From a virus, in the IMG/VR virus record IMGVR_UViG_3300028299_000021, positions 1 through 28,538 of that record: a stretch of DNA of 28,538 bases; one strand, 5' to 3'. Every line of letters begins with the position of its first letter. Positions within the stretch are counted from its first letter, which is position 1. The translations under genes and the position numbers were made by a program. The notes beneath the pieces were generated by a model. It did not search any database. It was not told the origin of the DNA and saw only the letters and a list, made by a program, of their open reading frames with translations. This document shows, in pieces, positions 28,450 through 28,538 of this stretch.

Positions 28450-28538
28450 ATGACGGTCAACGGTTATGCGGAAGCGGTGATAACACCAGATTCGATGGAG
28501 GTCTTTGCTGAACCGGGCAGTTCTGGGACTGACACGCT
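28450..28538 (+). CDS. Partial reading frame at the right edge
   Basis: An ATG at 28450, with GGTGAG upstream, opens a frame that runs off the window: MTVNGYAEAVITPDSMEVFA then EPGSSGTDT. Only 29 codons are visible. It may be a host gene beyond the prophage end or another cargo gene. The composition differs from the AT-rich cargo genes. Confidence 0.35.
   Translation, partial: MTVNGYAEAVITPDSMEVFAEPGSSGTDT

Overview
The window is most of a Mu-like transposable prophage, seen from its regulatory end, with a diversity-generating retroelement (DGR) in its late region. Nearly all phage genes are on the minus strand, so the phage reads right to left. The host phylum cannot be fixed from the sequence. 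A lipobox lipoprotein on a lysogenic-conversion type gene suggests a Gram-negative host. Many short interspersed repeats, of a kind usually found in bacterial chromosomes, sit between the phage genes.

Right end (about 24.2-28.5 kb): two plus-strand cargo genes (a zinc-binding protein and a lipoprotein) share one promoter/leader cassette. Next to them is a plus-strand XRE repressor with two GTGA-N5-TCAC operators. One operator lies inside the spacer of a leftward promoter that I propose drives the early operon. Between the repressor and the early operon are two near-identical terminator hairpins, two convergent overlapping small genes, a small membrane protein and a strong plus-strand promoter motif.

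Early and middle region (14.1-25.3 kb, minus): two regulators, a HTH coiled-coil protein that appears to start at AUA, a MuA-like DDE transposase, a MuB-like ATPase, small proteins, a tRNA-like element without a normal anticodon arm, a XRE/zinc-finger protein, a 3TM-type holin, a zinc-ribbon protein, Gam, a GemA/gp16-like protein, an excisionase-type HTH protein and a DUF5131 three-Cys protein. The block closes at a clear intrinsic terminator (14095-14120).

Late region (0-14 kb, minus): GH108 endolysin (again with AUA where ATG is expected), two small coiled-coil or membrane proteins, small and large terminase, a portal/Mu-F fusion, a protease with an in-frame internal scaffold start, decoration and major capsid proteins, a connector candidate, and then the DGR: a 630-residue variable target, Avd, template repeat and reverse transcriptase. 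Template (1831-1945) and variable (2347-2461) repeats differ at 20 positions, and all 20 are adenines in the coding-strand template, which is the signature of DGR mutagenesis. A membrane protein and the start of a paralogous fibre gene follow at the left edge.

The most unexpected pattern is that three families of short repeats occupy gene junctions throughout the phage, always in one orientation relative to transcription and at or next to stop codons. They supply C-termini, stop codons, Shine-Dalgarno sequences and start codons. At two sites the repeat is flanked by a direct duplication of the gene's stop-codon region.
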